DNA of 64,000 bases, from contig NZ_LBMK01000003.1 of NCBI RefSeq assembly GCF_001005295.1, forward strand, positions 813,060 through 877,059. Direction: 5' to 3'. Below are positions 44,553-53,620 of this stretch, piece after piece (the first letter of the stretch is position 1; the number at the start of each line of letters is the position of its first letter). Both the position numbers and the translations under genes were made by a program. This DNA is from Streptomyces yangpuensis. Its GTDB lineage: Bacteria; Actinomycetota; Actinomycetes; Streptomycetales; Streptomycetaceae. The notes beneath the pieces are model-generated. The model searched no databases. It was not told the DNA's origin and saw nothing but the letters and a program-made list of their open reading frames with translations.

Positions 44553-45239
44553 TCAACTGACGGACGGCAAGCGCCAGTCCACAGGCTGTGACCCCTGGCC
44601 CACCAGTAGTTCGTTCGTCCTGCTGAAGGGCCGGGAGCCGAAGAACCCGTAATCCGCCGACTTCGGGGAGGGGTGCGAGGACTCCACCACCGGCAGGTCG
44701 CCGAGCAGCGGCCGGAGGTTCCGGGCCGCACGGCCCCACAGGATGGACACCAGTGGCTTGCCCCGGGCGGCCAGCGCGCGGATGGCCTGGTCGGTGACGG
44801 CCTCCCAGCCCTTGCCCTGGTGTGCGTTCGACCGGCGGGGCGCGGTCGTGAGCGAGCGGTTGAGCAGCAGCACGCCCTGCCGGGTCCACGGGGTGAGGTC
44901 ACCGTTGGCGGGCCGGCCGGTCCCTATGTCCCGGTGCATCTCCAGGAAGATGTTGTCCAGGCTCGGCGGAACCGGCCGTACGTCCGGGGCCACCGAGAAG
45001 GACAGCCCCACCGCGTGCCCCGGGGTGGGGTACGGGTCCTGGCCGACGATGAGGACCTTGACCTCGTCGAAGGGCTGTTGGAAGGCGCGCAGCACATTGG
45101 CCCCGGCGGGGACGTACGTCCTCCCCGCCGCGATCTCGGCTCGCAGGAAGTCGCCCATCGCGGCGATCTGCGTCGCCACCGGCTCCAGAGCACGGGCCCA
45201 GCCCGGCTCGACGATCTCGTTCAACGGTCGTGCTGCCAC
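44553..45239 (-). CDS. ung: Uracil-DNA glycosylase, family 1
   Basis: A 228-aa repair enzyme that removes uracil from DNA. The water-activating motif GQDPYPTPGHAVGLSFS lies near 67, LLLNRSLTTAPRRSNAHQGKGW near 125, and the minor-groove loop SSHPSPKSADYGFFGSRPFS near 188, all diagnostic of family 1 Ung. Length is normal. It is transcribed in the same direction as the BNR-propeller gene just upstream (11-base gap). Confidence 0.95.
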   Translation of the reverse strand: MAARPLNEIVEPGWARALEPVATQIAAMGDFLRAEIAAGRTYVPAGANVLRAFQQPFDEVKVLIVGQDPYPTPGHAVGLSFSVAPDVRPVPPSLDNIFLEMHRDIGTGRPANGDLTPWTRQGVLLLNRSLTTAPRRSNAHQGKGWEAVTDQAIRALAARGKPLVSILWGRAARNLRPLLGDLPVVESSHPSPKSADYGFFGSRPFSRTNELLVGQGSQPVDWRLPSVS

Positions 45240-45250
45240 AGTGGATCACT

Positions 45251-46342
45251 CTACTGGCCGATCGTCGCCGCCCGCACGCACAGGACGTCGGGAAGGTGCT
45301 CGGCCAGCAACTGCCAGCTGTCGCCGTCGTCGTGGCTGGCGTACAGCTCGCCGTTGCGGTTGCCGAAGTAGATCCCCGCCGGGTCCGCGTCGTCCGTGCA
45401 GAGCGCGTCCCGGAGCACCGTGCCGTAGTGGTCGGAGTCCGGCAGTCCGCGCGTGAGCGGTTCCCAGGTGGCGCCCGCGTCCGCGGTGCGGAAGACCCGG
45501 CACCGGTGCCCGGCCGGGACCCGGTCCGAGTCGGCGTTGAGCGGGAACACGTAGGCGGTGTCCGGCCGGTGCGGATGGGCCGCGACCGCGAAGCCGAAGT
45601 CGGAGGGCAGCCCGCCGCCGATGTCGGTCCAGCGGGCGCCCGCGTCGTCGCTGCGGTAGACGCCCCAGTGGTTCTGCAGGTACAGCCGGTCCGTGTCGCC
45701 GGCGTCCTGGGCGATCTTGTGCACGCACTGGCCGAACTCGGGGTTCGGATCCGGCAGGAACACCGCCGAGACCCCCTGGTTGGACGGCTCCCAGCTGGCC
45801 CCGCCGTCCTTGGTCCGGAACACCCCGGCGGTGGAGACCGCCACCGTCACCGCGTCCGGGTCGCCCGGATCGGTGATCACCGTGTGCAGGCCCTCGCCGC
45901 CGCCGCCCGGGACCCACTTGCCGCGGCTCGGGTGCTCCCACAGCGGGCGGACCAGTTCGAAGGACTCGCCCCGGTCCGTCGAGCGGAACAGCGCCGCCGG
46001 CTCCGTCCCCGCGTACACCACGTCGGGCGCCTCGGCCCCGGCCGGCTGGAGCTGCCAGACCCGCTCCAGCGAGGCGCCGGTGTCCTGGGGGAACTTGACG
46101 GCGGCCCTGGCCGGTTCCCGCCAGGTCGCCCCGAGGTCGTCGGAGCTGAAGACGGACGGACCCCAGTGGGTGCTGTCCCCGCCGACCAGCAGCCGGGGGG
46201 ACGGGCCGCGCCGGTCGATGGCGGCCGCGTAGACGGCCTGGGCGTTGAAGTGGGGCCCGTCGAACTCCCACGGCCCGTCGCCCCTGCGACGGCCGATGAA
46301 CAGTCCCTTGCGGGTTCCCACGAGCAGCAGTACGTCGGCCAT
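45251..46342 (-). CDS. BNR/exo-alpha-sialidase-like beta-propeller protein
   Basis: A 363-aa protein beginning ADVLLLVGTRKGLFIG, with several Asp-box-like motifs: SSDDLGATW, STDRGESFE, TKDGGASWE, SDDAGARW, TADAGATWE, SHDDGDSWQ. These mark BNR/sortilin-type propellers; many are intracellular proteins of unknown function rather than sialidases. ATG 46342 has GGAGG eight bases upstream and is preferred to GTG 46351, which abuts that site. It probably shares a transcript with ung. Confidence 0.85.
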   Translation of the reverse strand: MADVLLLVGTRKGLFIGRRRGDGPWEFDGPHFNAQAVYAAAIDRRGPSPRLLVGGDSTHWGPSVFSSDDLGATWREPARAAVKFPQDTGASLERVWQLQPAGAEAPDVVYAGTEPAALFRSTDRGESFELVRPLWEHPSRGKWVPGGGGEGLHTVITDPGDPDAVTVAVSTAGVFRTKDGGASWEPSNQGVSAVFLPDPNPEFGQCVHKIAQDAGDTDRLYLQNHWGVYRSDDAGARWTDIGGGLPSDFGFAVAAHPHRPDTAYVFPLNADSDRVPAGHRCRVFRTADAGATWEPLTRGLPDSDHYGTVLRDALCTDDADPAGIYFGNRNGELYASHDDGDSWQLLAEHLPDVLCVRAATIGQ

Positions 46343-46463
46343 GGCCGGCACCTCCGGACCTCGTCGTCCTTGCGGGCGGATCGTTCCTCACGGAGCGTCT
46401 TTCCGGCCAGTCTGCACCCGCCCACCGACAGGGGCCCGGCGGGCGCCGCGCACCTCGCATCGG

Positions 46464-46481
46464 ATGATCTATACCGATCAT
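46464..46481. promoter_or_regulatory. Inverted repeat in a divergent promoter region
   Basis: ATGATC (46464-46469) and GATCAT (46476-46481) with a 6-base AT-rich spacer lie in the 227-base gap between the divergent BNR and WS/DGAT genes. AATGAT recurs at 46494-46499. It is a candidate operator for either gene. Confidence 0.4.
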
Positions 46482-46569
46482 TTACCGCCCGGAAATGATT
46501 GCGCCTTGCATGGGGGTGTTCGCAGTGGGTTGACTTCAAGCCACTGCTGCCGCGCGTGAGAGGACGTAC

Positions 46570-47910
46570 GTGGCCACCGAGTACCTGTCTCCGCTCGACC
46601 TCGCTTTCTGGCGGATGGAGTCCGCCGACCATCCCATGCACCTGGGTGCCCTCGCCGTCTTCCGCACCCCCGGACCCCCGGGGCCGGACGAGGGGGACGC
46701 CGCCGAGCGCGCCGCCGCGCTCCTCACGGCGCGTTGTGCGGCCGTGCCGGGCCTGCGCCGCCGGATCCGCGACGTGCTGCTGCCCCTCGGCGCCGCCGCC
46801 TGGTCGCCTGACCCCGGCTTCGATCCGGCGCGGCACGTCTTCCTCGTCCGCACGGACCTCCGCCGCCCGCACGAGGCCGCCGGCCCCCTGATGGCCCGCC
46901 CGCTGGACCGGGAGCTGCCACCGTGGGAGGTGCACGTACTGGCCGGGCCGGATCCGGACTCCTTCGCCGTGCTGTTCAAGTTCCACCACGCCCTCGCCGA
47001 CGGCCTGGGCGCGCTCGCCCTGGCGGCCGCGCTGTTCGACGAGGTCCCCGGGCCGCGGGCGCCCGTGCGCCCGGTTCCCGGGCAGCGGGGCGGGTCTGTG
47101 CTGAGCCGGCTCCCGGGAGTCCTGGCCGCCCGGGTCCAGGGCGTCGGTCAGGCCCTGGAGATCGGCGCCGCCATGGCCCGCGAGGGGCTGCCGCTCGGGG
47201 TCCCCGCCGCGCTCACGGCCGGTCCCGCGGGCGCGGGCAGCCGTACCGTCGCCGGTCTCGCGCTCGACCTCGACGAGGTCAACCTGATCCGCAAGGGGGC
47301 CGGCGGCACCGTCAACGACGTGCTGATCACCCTGGTCGCGGGCGCCCTGCGGCGCTGGCTGGCCGGGCGCGGCGACCCCGAACCCCTGGGGGCCGGACCA
47401 CGGGCCCTGATCCCCGTGTCCCGCCGCCGCGGACCCCGGGACGGCGAGGGCGCGGGGAACCGGCTCTCCGGCTACCTGCTCCGGCTGCCGCTCGCCGAGC
47501 CCGATCCGCTACGGCGCCTGGACCGCGTCCGCGTCGGCATGGACCGCAACAAGGACGCCGGGCCCGCCCGGGGCGCCGGGGCCGTCGCCCTGCTCGCGGA
47601 CCACGTCCACCCGCTCGGCCACCGGCTCGGCGGGCCCCTGGTCGCCCAGGCGGCCCGGCTGCTCTACGACATCCTCGTCACCAGCGTTCCGCTGCCCGGC
47701 CTCACCTTCTCCCTCGGCGGCAGCCGGGTCCACGAGGTCTACCCGCTCGCCCCGCTGGCCCGCGGCCAGTCGCTGGCGGTCGCGGTCTCCACCTACAAGG
47801 GGACGGTCCACTACGGCCTGGTCGCCGACGCGGCCGCGGTTCCGGACCTGGCGGCGCTGACCGGGGCGCTGCGGGCCGAGCTCGACGCACTTGTACGAGA
47901 GGTCTCGTAG
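46570..47910 (+). CDS. Wax ester synthase/diacylglycerol acyltransferase (WS/DGAT) family
   Basis: A 446-aa acyltransferase beginning YLSPLDLAFWRMESADHPMHLGALAVF, with catalytic FKFHHALADGLGAL (HHxxxDG) near 137, TVNDVLITLVAGALRRWL near 255, and a C-terminal TSVPLPGLTFSLGGSRV-like stretch. This is the actinobacterial WS/DGAT family that forms storage lipids from acyl-CoA. GTG 46570 follows GAGAGG. The last codons overlap an inverted repeat that probably serves the next gene. Confidence 0.9.
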   Translation: MATEYLSPLDLAFWRMESADHPMHLGALAVFRTPGPPGPDEGDAAERAAALLTARCAAVPGLRRRIRDVLLPLGAAAWSPDPGFDPARHVFLVRTDLRRPHEAAGPLMARPLDRELPPWEVHVLAGPDPDSFAVLFKFHHALADGLGALALAAALFDEVPGPRAPVRPVPGQRGGSVLSRLPGVLAARVQGVGQALEIGAAMAREGLPLGVPAALTAGPAGAGSRTVAGLALDLDEVNLIRKGAGGTVNDVLITLVAGALRRWLAGRGDPEPLGAGPRALIPVSRRRGPRDGEGAGNRLSGYLLRLPLAEPDPLRRLDRVRVGMDRNKDAGPARGAGAVALLADHVHPLGHRLGGPLVAQAARLLYDILVTSVPLPGLTFSLGGSRVHEVYPLAPLARGQSLAVAVSTYKGTVHYGLVADAAAVPDLAALTGALRAELDALVREVS

Positions 47911-47943
47911 TACGAGGAGGTTCGTAGTATGGTGAGTCTCGTA
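47894..47943. promoter_or_regulatory. Cluster of TACGAGA/TCTCGTA half-sites before the old yellow enzyme gene
   Basis: TACGAGAGGTCTCGTA (47894-47909) is a perfect 7-2-7 inverted repeat. TACGA...TCGTA (47911-47926) is a weaker copy, and a single TCTCGTA lies at 47937-47943. The same TCTCGTA word occurs at 49183-49189, 42 bases before the ArsR-type gene. The shared word suggests that the regulator controls both itself and the oxidoreductase. Confidence 0.65.
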
Positions 47944-47989
47944 CTTAGCCGCCGACCCCGGCGCGCCCGGTGACCTCTGGAGAGCCCCG

Positions 47990-49099
47990 ATGAGTGCTGC
48001 CCCCGCCGTACCCGCCGCTTTCGCCGCCCTGTTCGAGCCCTACACCCTGCGATCGGTCACCGTCCCGAACCGCGTGTGGATGGCCGCGATGTGCCAGTAC
48101 AGCGCCGAGGCCTCCGGGCCGGACGCGGGCGTCGCCGGCGACTGGCACTTCGCCCACTACGCCGCCCGCGCGACCGGCGGGACCGGCCTGATCATCCAGG
48201 AGGCCACCGCGGTCTCCCCGGAGGGCCGGATCTCCCCGTACGACCTCGGCATCTGGAACGACACCCAGGTCGAGGCCCTGCGCCGGATCACCGGCTTCCT
48301 CAAGGCCCGGGGGACCGTCCCCGGCATCCAGATCGCGCACGCCGGCCGCAAGGCGTCCACGGACCGGACCTGGAAGGGCGGCGCGCCGGTCGGCCCCGAC
48401 GCGCACGGCTGGCAGCCGGTCGCCCCCAGCGCCGTGCCGTTCGCCGAGGGCCACCCGGTGCCGAACGAGCTGACGGTCGATGAGATCGGCGAGATCACCG
48501 GCCAGTTCGCGGCCGCGGCCGGACGGGCTCTCGCCGCGGGCTACGAGGTCGTCGAGATCCACGGCGCCCACGGCTACCTCATCGGGGAGTTCCTCTCCCC
48601 GCACAGCAACAGGCGCACCGACGCCTACGGCGGATCCTTCGAGAACCGGACCCGCTTCGCCCTGGAGGTCGTCGACGCCGTCCGCGCGGTGTGGCCCGAG
48701 GAACTCCCGCTCCTCTTCCGGATCTCCGCCACCGACTGGCTGGAGGAGGAGGGCTGGACCGCAGACGAGACCGTGCGCCTGGCCCGGCTCCTCCAGGAGC
48801 ACGGCGTGGACCTCCTCGACGTCTCCACCGGTGGCCTCGCTCCCGGGGTGACCATACCGGTCGGCCCCGGCTACCAGGTGCCGTTCGCCGCCCGGGTCAA
48901 GGCGGAGACGACCCTCCCGGTGGCCGCCGTCGGCCTGATCACCGAACCGGGGCAGGCCGAGAAGATCCTGGCCAACGGCGAGGCCGACGCGGTCCTGCTG
49001 GGCCGCGAACTGCTGCGCGACCCGTTCTGGGCCCGCCGCGCGGCCGAAGAGCTCGGCGCCCCGATCCGGACGCCCGAGCAGTACCACCGGTCCTGGTGA
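47990..49099 (+). CDS. Old yellow enzyme, YqjM-like NADH:flavin oxidoreductase
   Basis: A 369-aa FMN enzyme that reduces activated C=C bonds. It has the YqjM-class WMAAMCQYSAE with the redox-sensing Cys near 32, IAHAGRKAS near 120, the catalytic-side GAHGYLIGEFLSPHSNRRTDAYGGSFENR near 187-215, and the FMN phosphate loop with LLGRELLRDPFWARRAA at the end. It lies directly downstream of the TACGAGA repeats and 131 bases before the ArsR-type gene, so it is probably the regulated target. Confidence 0.93.
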   Translation: MSAAPAVPAAFAALFEPYTLRSVTVPNRVWMAAMCQYSAEASGPDAGVAGDWHFAHYAARATGGTGLIIQEATAVSPEGRISPYDLGIWNDTQVEALRRITGFLKARGTVPGIQIAHAGRKASTDRTWKGGAPVGPDAHGWQPVAPSAVPFAEGHPVPNELTVDEIGEITGQFAAAAGRALAAGYEVVEIHGAHGYLIGEFLSPHSNRRTDAYGGSFENRTRFALEVVDAVRAVWPEELPLLFRISATDWLEEEGWTADETVRLARLLQEHGVDLLDVSTGGLAPGVTIPVGPGYQVPFAARVKAETTLPVAAVGLITEPGQAEKILANGEADAVLLGRELLRDPFWARRAAEELGAPIRTPEQYHRSW

Positions 49100-49230
49100 C
49101 GGCGGTGCGGCCGCGGCCCCGAGCCGCGGCCGCACCGGCGGCTCCCACCGGTTCCCGCGACCAGCACGACTCCTTCGACACCTCTCGTACCATGGGGGCC
49201 CGGACCAAGCCGAGTGAGCGGAGCAGGGAC

Positions 49231-49581
49231 ATGACGGATCGGGACACCTCCCGCACCCTGGCCCATCCGGAGGCGGCCGAGATCCGCCTGGAGGGTGTGC
49301 TGCACGCACTCTCCGACCCGGTGCGGCTCTCCATCGTCCTGGACCTCGCCGCCTCGGCGGACGACCTGGCCTGCTCGCACTTCGACCTGCCGGTCACCAA
49401 GTCCACGACCACGCACCACTTCCGCGTCCTGCGCGAGAGCGGTGTCGTACGCCAGGCCTACCGCGGCACCACCAAGCTGAACGCCCTGCGCCGCGACGAC
49501 CTGGAGGCCCTGTTCCCGGGCCTTCTCGACAGCGTCCTGACGGCGGCCGCCGCCGAGGCGGAGCGGCTCACGTCCACGTGA
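49231..49581 (+). CDS. ArsR-family winged-helix regulator
   Basis: A 116-aa regulator with VLHALSDPVRLSIVLDLA and the recognition part LPVTKSTTTHHFRVLRESGVVRQAYRGTTKLNAL. No clear metal-binding CxC is present, although ACSHFD contains a Cys and a His. ATG 49231 gives the family N-terminus; ATG 49192 has no ribosome site. A TCTCGTA word lies at 49183-49189. It probably represses the adjacent old yellow enzyme gene and itself, and responds to an electrophile or quinone; the ligand is inference. Confidence 0.88.
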   Translation: MTDRDTSRTLAHPEAAEIRLEGVLHALSDPVRLSIVLDLAASADDLACSHFDLPVTKSTTTHHFRVLRESGVVRQAYRGTTKLNALRRDDLEALFPGLLDSVLTAAAAEAERLTST

Positions 49582-49588
49582 CCGCGGG

Positions 49589-49705
49589 TCAGCCGACCCC
49601 ACCGGTGGTCACGGCCGCGGGCGTGTCCTCGACGGTCACCGTCACGTCTTCGGCTACCCAGGGCCGCCCCCCGTCCCGTGACCGGCGGATTCCGTTCGCT
49701 GCCAT
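49589..49705 (-). CDS. Possible 38-aa small protein
   Basis: A short frame (ATG 49705, TGA 49589) preceded by GGAG four bases upstream. The product has a basic N-terminal third (NGIRRSRDGGRPW) and an acidic/Thr-Val-rich tail ending TTGGVG, with no signal peptide or Cys. It lies in the 326-base gap between the ArsR-type gene and the ferredoxin reductase gene; the rest of that gap shows nothing I can support. Only the start context and codon pattern speak for it. Confidence 0.3.
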   Translation of the reverse strand: MAANGIRRSRDGGRPWVAEDVTVTVEDTPAAVTTGGVG

Positions 49706-49907
49706 GACACTCCGTCCGCGTGCTGCTCCGGGGCTTCGGGCCAGTGGCATGATCGGCCCGCGCACCCGGGGCGGCACGGCGACACTCCCCGGACGGGGAC
49801 TTCCGGCAGGACCACCACCCGGAAGCACTTCCGCGGACGCACCGGGACGCCCTGCCCGGACGCCCTTCCGCGGGAGGACGACGCGCCGGGGGCCGGGGGA
49901 GGGCCGC

Positions 49908-51284
49908 CTACCCCCGGTCCGCTCCCGCCGCGTCCAACAGGCCCGGCCAGTCCGGAATCTTGACGGTGCGCCGGCCCAGCGAACGGCCCAGATCCTCCTC
50001 CGCCGACTCGATGGCCAGCCAGCCGGGCCACTCCACCGGGTGCAGGCCCGCCGCCCGCAGGGCGGCCAGCGGGTCGCCCGGCAGCTCGCGCCCGGCCAGC
50101 GCACCCGCGTCCTGGAGCAGCGAGGACACGGTCTCCTTCGCGCACGGCCGGTTCGTGCCGATCACCCCGGTCGGGCCCCGCTTGATCCAGCCCGCCACGT
50201 ACTCGCCGACCGAGGCCCGGCCCGCGCGCAGCACCCGCCCCGCGGCGTGCGGAACCGTGCCCCTCGCCGGGTCGAAGGGCAGCCCGGTCAGCGGCACGCC
50301 CATGTACCCCACCGAGCGCAGCACCAGCTGCGCCTCGACGTCCTCGTGGACACCCGTACCGGTCACCCCGCCGTGCCCGTCCGGGGCGGTCCGCTCGAAG
50401 CGCACCCCGGCGACCCGGCCGCCGGGCCCGCCGAGGATCTCCACCGGGCGCAGATAGAACCGCAGCGCGATGCGGCGCGGTTCCTCGCCGGGGGCCTCGC
50501 CGGGCTCCTTGCCGGCCCAGCCGCGCAGCACTTCCAGGTTGCGCCGCGCCACCGCCGGCAGTGCGGCGGCCGCGCCAGGGTCGGCGTACATCGGGTCCAG
50601 TGCCAGCTCCGCCGGGTCCGCCCCGGCCTCCACGCCGGGCAGCGTGCCCAGTTCGCGCAGTTCCTTCGTGGTGAACCTGCCCTGGGAAGGCCCGCGCCGG
50701 GCCACCATCGACACCCTGCGCACCCCGCTGTCCGCGAGCGCGCCGAGGGCCGGCTGGGGCATGTCCGTCGGCGCCAGCTCGGCCGTGCCGCGGGCCAGGA
50801 TCCGGGTCACGTCCACCGCGACGTTGCCCGCCCCGATCACCACCGCCGCGTCGGCCCCGGGCAGGCCGAAGGCCTCGGCGGCGGCGTCCGGGTGCCCGCT
50901 GTACCACGACACGAAGGCCGTCGCGGAGTGCACCCCGGCCAGTTCCTCGCCGGGGATGCCCAGCATCCGGTCCCGCGCCGCACCCACGCAGTACACGACC
51001 GCGTGGTACAGCTCCAGCAGCCGCTGCGCGGGCAGGGCGGTCCCGCCGACCTCGACGTTCCCGAGGAAGCGGATCCGCTCGTCCTCCAGCACGGTGCGCA
51101 GGCTGCCCTGCAGCGACTTGATCTTCTCGTGGTCCGGTGCGACCCCGTACCGCACCAGCCCGTACGGGGCGGGCAGCCGGTCCAGTACGTCGACCAGCAC
51201 CCCGGGCACCTCGCGCTGCTGGACCAGCGTCTGGGCCGCGTAGACCCCGCTGGGGCCCGATCCGACGACGGCGACACGAAGCAC
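49908..51284 (-). CDS. FprA-like ferredoxin/adrenodoxin NADP+ reductase
   Basis: A 458-aa flavoprotein: FAD motif VAVVGSGPSGVYAAQTL at the N-terminus, LPAPYGLVRYGVAPDHEKIK near 42, NADP motif VIGAGNVAVDVTRIL near 150, and VGYMGVPLTGLPFD followed by the C-terminal YVAGWIKRGPTGVIGTN. This is the adrenodoxin reductase type (FprA of mycobacteria), which passes electrons from NADPH to ferredoxins for P450s. GTG 51284 follows GGAGGAGC. It could serve the cluster P450 in trans, but nothing in its position shows that. Confidence 0.92.
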   Translation of the reverse strand: MLRVAVVGSGPSGVYAAQTLVQQREVPGVLVDVLDRLPAPYGLVRYGVAPDHEKIKSLQGSLRTVLEDERIRFLGNVEVGGTALPAQRLLELYHAVVYCVGAARDRMLGIPGEELAGVHSATAFVSWYSGHPDAAAEAFGLPGADAAVVIGAGNVAVDVTRILARGTAELAPTDMPQPALGALADSGVRRVSMVARRGPSQGRFTTKELRELGTLPGVEAGADPAELALDPMYADPGAAAALPAVARRNLEVLRGWAGKEPGEAPGEEPRRIALRFYLRPVEILGGPGGRVAGVRFERTAPDGHGGVTGTGVHEDVEAQLVLRSVGYMGVPLTGLPFDPARGTVPHAAGRVLRAGRASVGEYVAGWIKRGPTGVIGTNRPCAKETVSSLLQDAGALAGRELPGDPLAALRAAGLHPVEWPGWLAIESAEEDLGRSLGRRTVKIPDWPGLLDAAGADRG

Positions 51285-51336
51285 GGCGGAGCTCCTCCCG
51301 CAGGTGGTTCCAGCATGGCACCGGCCCGCCCGCCGG

Positions 51337-52050
51337 TCAGCCCATCGTGCGCATCCGGTGGATCTCGGCGCTCTGGGTGGCCACCACCTCGTTGGCCATC
51401 TCCTCGACGGCGACGTTGTTCCCGCCGGCCAGCGCCTCGCCCGCCATCGTCAGGGCCCCCTCGTGGTGGGTGGTCATCAGCTTCAGGAAGAGCCGGTCGA
51501 AGTCGGCGCCCCGGGCCGCGGTCAGCTCGTCGAGCTGCTGCGCGGTCGCCATGCCCGGCATCGAGCCGTGGTCGTGGTCGTGGCCCTGGTCGTGTCCGTG
51601 CCCGGGGGCGGCCGTGCCGGAGCCCGCCGGCGGTGCCGGATGGCGGTCCAGCCACTTCTGCATGGCGCCGATTTCGGGCTTCTGGGCGGCCGTGATCCGT
51701 TCCGCCAGCCGTTTGACCGGCTCGGCCGCGGCCCGTTCGGGGGCCAGTGCGGTCATCGTCAGGGCCTGCCGGTGGGGTTCGATCATCCGCCGCACGTAGG
51801 CGTGGTCGGCGGCGTTCGGGCTGTCGTCGGGCTTCGCCCGGGCGGCCTGTTCGGGGGTGAGGGTGCGTGAGGTCTCGCCGGGTCTGCCCGGCGCGACGAT
51901 CGTGGCCCGCCCGTCGTCGGCCCGGTCCGCTCCGTCGTCCTGGCAGGCGGTGAGCGTCAGCAGGAGGCAGGCGGTCGCCATCACCGCGGCGAACCGGAAG
52001 GGCCGCACGGATAAGGTCTCGCGGCCCCGGAGGCCTTTTGCCATGTCCAT
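51337..52050 (-). CDS. DUF305 lipoprotein
   Basis: A 237-aa protein with a lipoprotein signal (ATACLLLTLTAC, lipobox Cys near 37), then the DUF305 ferritin-like repeats: DHAYVRRMIEPHRQALTMTAL and LFLKLMTTHHEGALTMAGEAL. Between them is a His/Asp/Gly-rich linker (GHGHDQGHDHDHGS) that may bind metal. DUF305 proteins are exported, and some are linked to copper. It is divergent, 75 bases from the LVIVD-repeat gene, with which it is often paired. Confidence 0.9.
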   Translation of the reverse strand: MDMAKGLRGRETLSVRPFRFAAVMATACLLLTLTACQDDGADRADDGRATIVAPGRPGETSRTLTPEQAARAKPDDSPNAADHAYVRRMIEPHRQALTMTALAPERAAAEPVKRLAERITAAQKPEIGAMQKWLDRHPAPPAGSGTAAPGHGHDQGHDHDHGSMPGMATAQQLDELTAARGADFDRLFLKLMTTHHEGALTMAGEALAGGNNVAVEEMANEVVATQSAEIHRMRTMG

Positions 52051-52125
52051 GAAGGGAAGATACTGCCGGGGTCCTGGTTCCGTTCCCCTGCGGACGGAAC
52101 CGATCGGGCTCCCATGGGAGGCACA

Positions 52126-53610
52126 GTGACCTCACTTCGCACCAGGAGAGCGGGCAGCAGGAGGGTGGGGGTGGCCGTCGTCGCGGCCGGTCTCCTCACG
52201 ACCCTCCTCGCGGCCGGACCGGCGGCGGCCACCCCCGACCCCGGCGACTTAAGCCCCGGCCACGGCAACCACCAGGGCGCGAGCACCCTCGACGGCCCGG
52301 AACTCGCCCCGGGCGACATCCCCGGCCAGGACGAGATCGTGCACAGCGCCAACATCAAACCCCTGGCCAACATCCCCTCCACCGACGCCACGGCGATCAA
52401 CACGGACCTCGCGTTCCAGGGCCGGTACGCCTACGCGGGCAACTACAACGGCTTCACGATCTACGACATCGCCGACCCCAAGGCGCCGAAGAAGATCACC
52501 GAGGTGCTCTGCCCCGGCGGGCAGAACGACATCTCCGTCGACGGCGACCTGCTCTTCCTCTCCACCGACTCCTCGCGCAGCGACGACTCCTGCAACAGCG
52601 TCTCGCAGCCCGCGACGGAGAAGTCCTCGTGGGAGGGCATCAAGATCTTCGACATCAAGGACAAGAAGAACCCCAGGTACATCAAGTCCGTCGAGACGGC
52701 CTGCGGCTCCCACACCCACACCCTCGTCCCGGGCCGCAAGGACATCTACCTCTATGTCGCCTCCTACTCGCCGAACGAGGCCTTCCCCGACTGCAAGCCG
52801 CCGCACGACGGCATCTCCGTGGTGAAGGTCCCCAAGAAGAGCCCGACCGAGGCGGCGGTCGTCGCCTTCCCGGTGCTCTTCCCCGACGGCGGCAACCCGG
52901 GCGCGCCCACCAACCCCGGAGTCTCCAAGACCACCGGCTGCCACGACATCACCGTGCTGCCCTCGAAGAACCTGGCCGCCGGAGCCTGCATGGGCGACGG
53001 CATCCTCTTCGACATCAGCAGGCCCGAGCAGCCACGCGTCATCGACCGGGTGCAGGACAACGTGAACTTCGCGTTCTGGCACTCGGCGACCTTCAACGAG
53101 CGCGCGAACAAGGTGGTGTTCACCGACGAACTCGGCGGCGGTGGCGGCGCCACCTGCAACGAGGCCACCGGCCCCGACCGGGGCGCCGACGGGATCTACG
53201 ACATCACCGGCCGGGGGGACCAGCGCAAGCTCGTCTTCCGCAGCTACTTCAAGATCCCGCGCCACCAGGCCGACACCGAGAACTGCGTGGCCCACAACGG
53301 CTCGCTGGTCCCGGTCGGCGGCGGCCGCGACATCATGGTGCAGGCCTGGTACCAGGGCGGCGTCTCCGTGTGGGAGTTCACCGACTCGTCCCGGCCCAGG
53401 GAGATCGCCTACTTCGAGCGGGGACCGCTGACGACGGACCGGCTGGGCCTCGGCGGGTCCTGGTCGGCTTACTACTACAACGGGCACATCTACTCGAACG
53501 ACATCGCCAAGGGCCTCGACGTGCTGCGGCTCGACGACAAGCGCACCGACAGTGCCAAGCGGGTCCGCCTGGACCGGCTGAACGTACAGACCCAGCCCGA
53601 GTACCGCTGA
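52126..53610 (+). CDS. Secreted LVIVD-repeat beta-propeller protein
   Basis: A 494-aa exported protein: twin-Arg-rich start (RTRRAGSRRVGVAVVAAGLL) and Ala-rich cleavage region near 35-38, then repeated blades of the LVIVD type (YAYAGNYNGFTIYDIADPKAPKKI, IFDIKDKKNPRYIKSV, ILFDISRPEQPRVIDRV). Family function is unknown. I prefer GTG 52126, which has GGAGG at 52117-52121, to ATG 52114. Its partner DUF305 gene is divergent and the two probably share a control region. Confidence 0.85.
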   Translation: MTSLRTRRAGSRRVGVAVVAAGLLTTLLAAGPAAATPDPGDLSPGHGNHQGASTLDGPELAPGDIPGQDEIVHSANIKPLANIPSTDATAINTDLAFQGRYAYAGNYNGFTIYDIADPKAPKKITEVLCPGGQNDISVDGDLLFLSTDSSRSDDSCNSVSQPATEKSSWEGIKIFDIKDKKNPRYIKSVETACGSHTHTLVPGRKDIYLYVASYSPNEAFPDCKPPHDGISVVKVPKKSPTEAAVVAFPVLFPDGGNPGAPTNPGVSKTTGCHDITVLPSKNLAAGACMGDGILFDISRPEQPRVIDRVQDNVNFAFWHSATFNERANKVVFTDELGGGGGATCNEATGPDRGADGIYDITGRGDQRKLVFRSYFKIPRHQADTENCVAHNGSLVPVGGGRDIMVQAWYQGGVSVWEFTDSSRPREIAYFERGPLTTDRLGLGGSWSAYYYNGHIYSNDIAKGLDVLRLDDKRTDSAKRVRLDRLNVQTQPEYR

Positions 53611-53620
53611 CCGCGTGAGG

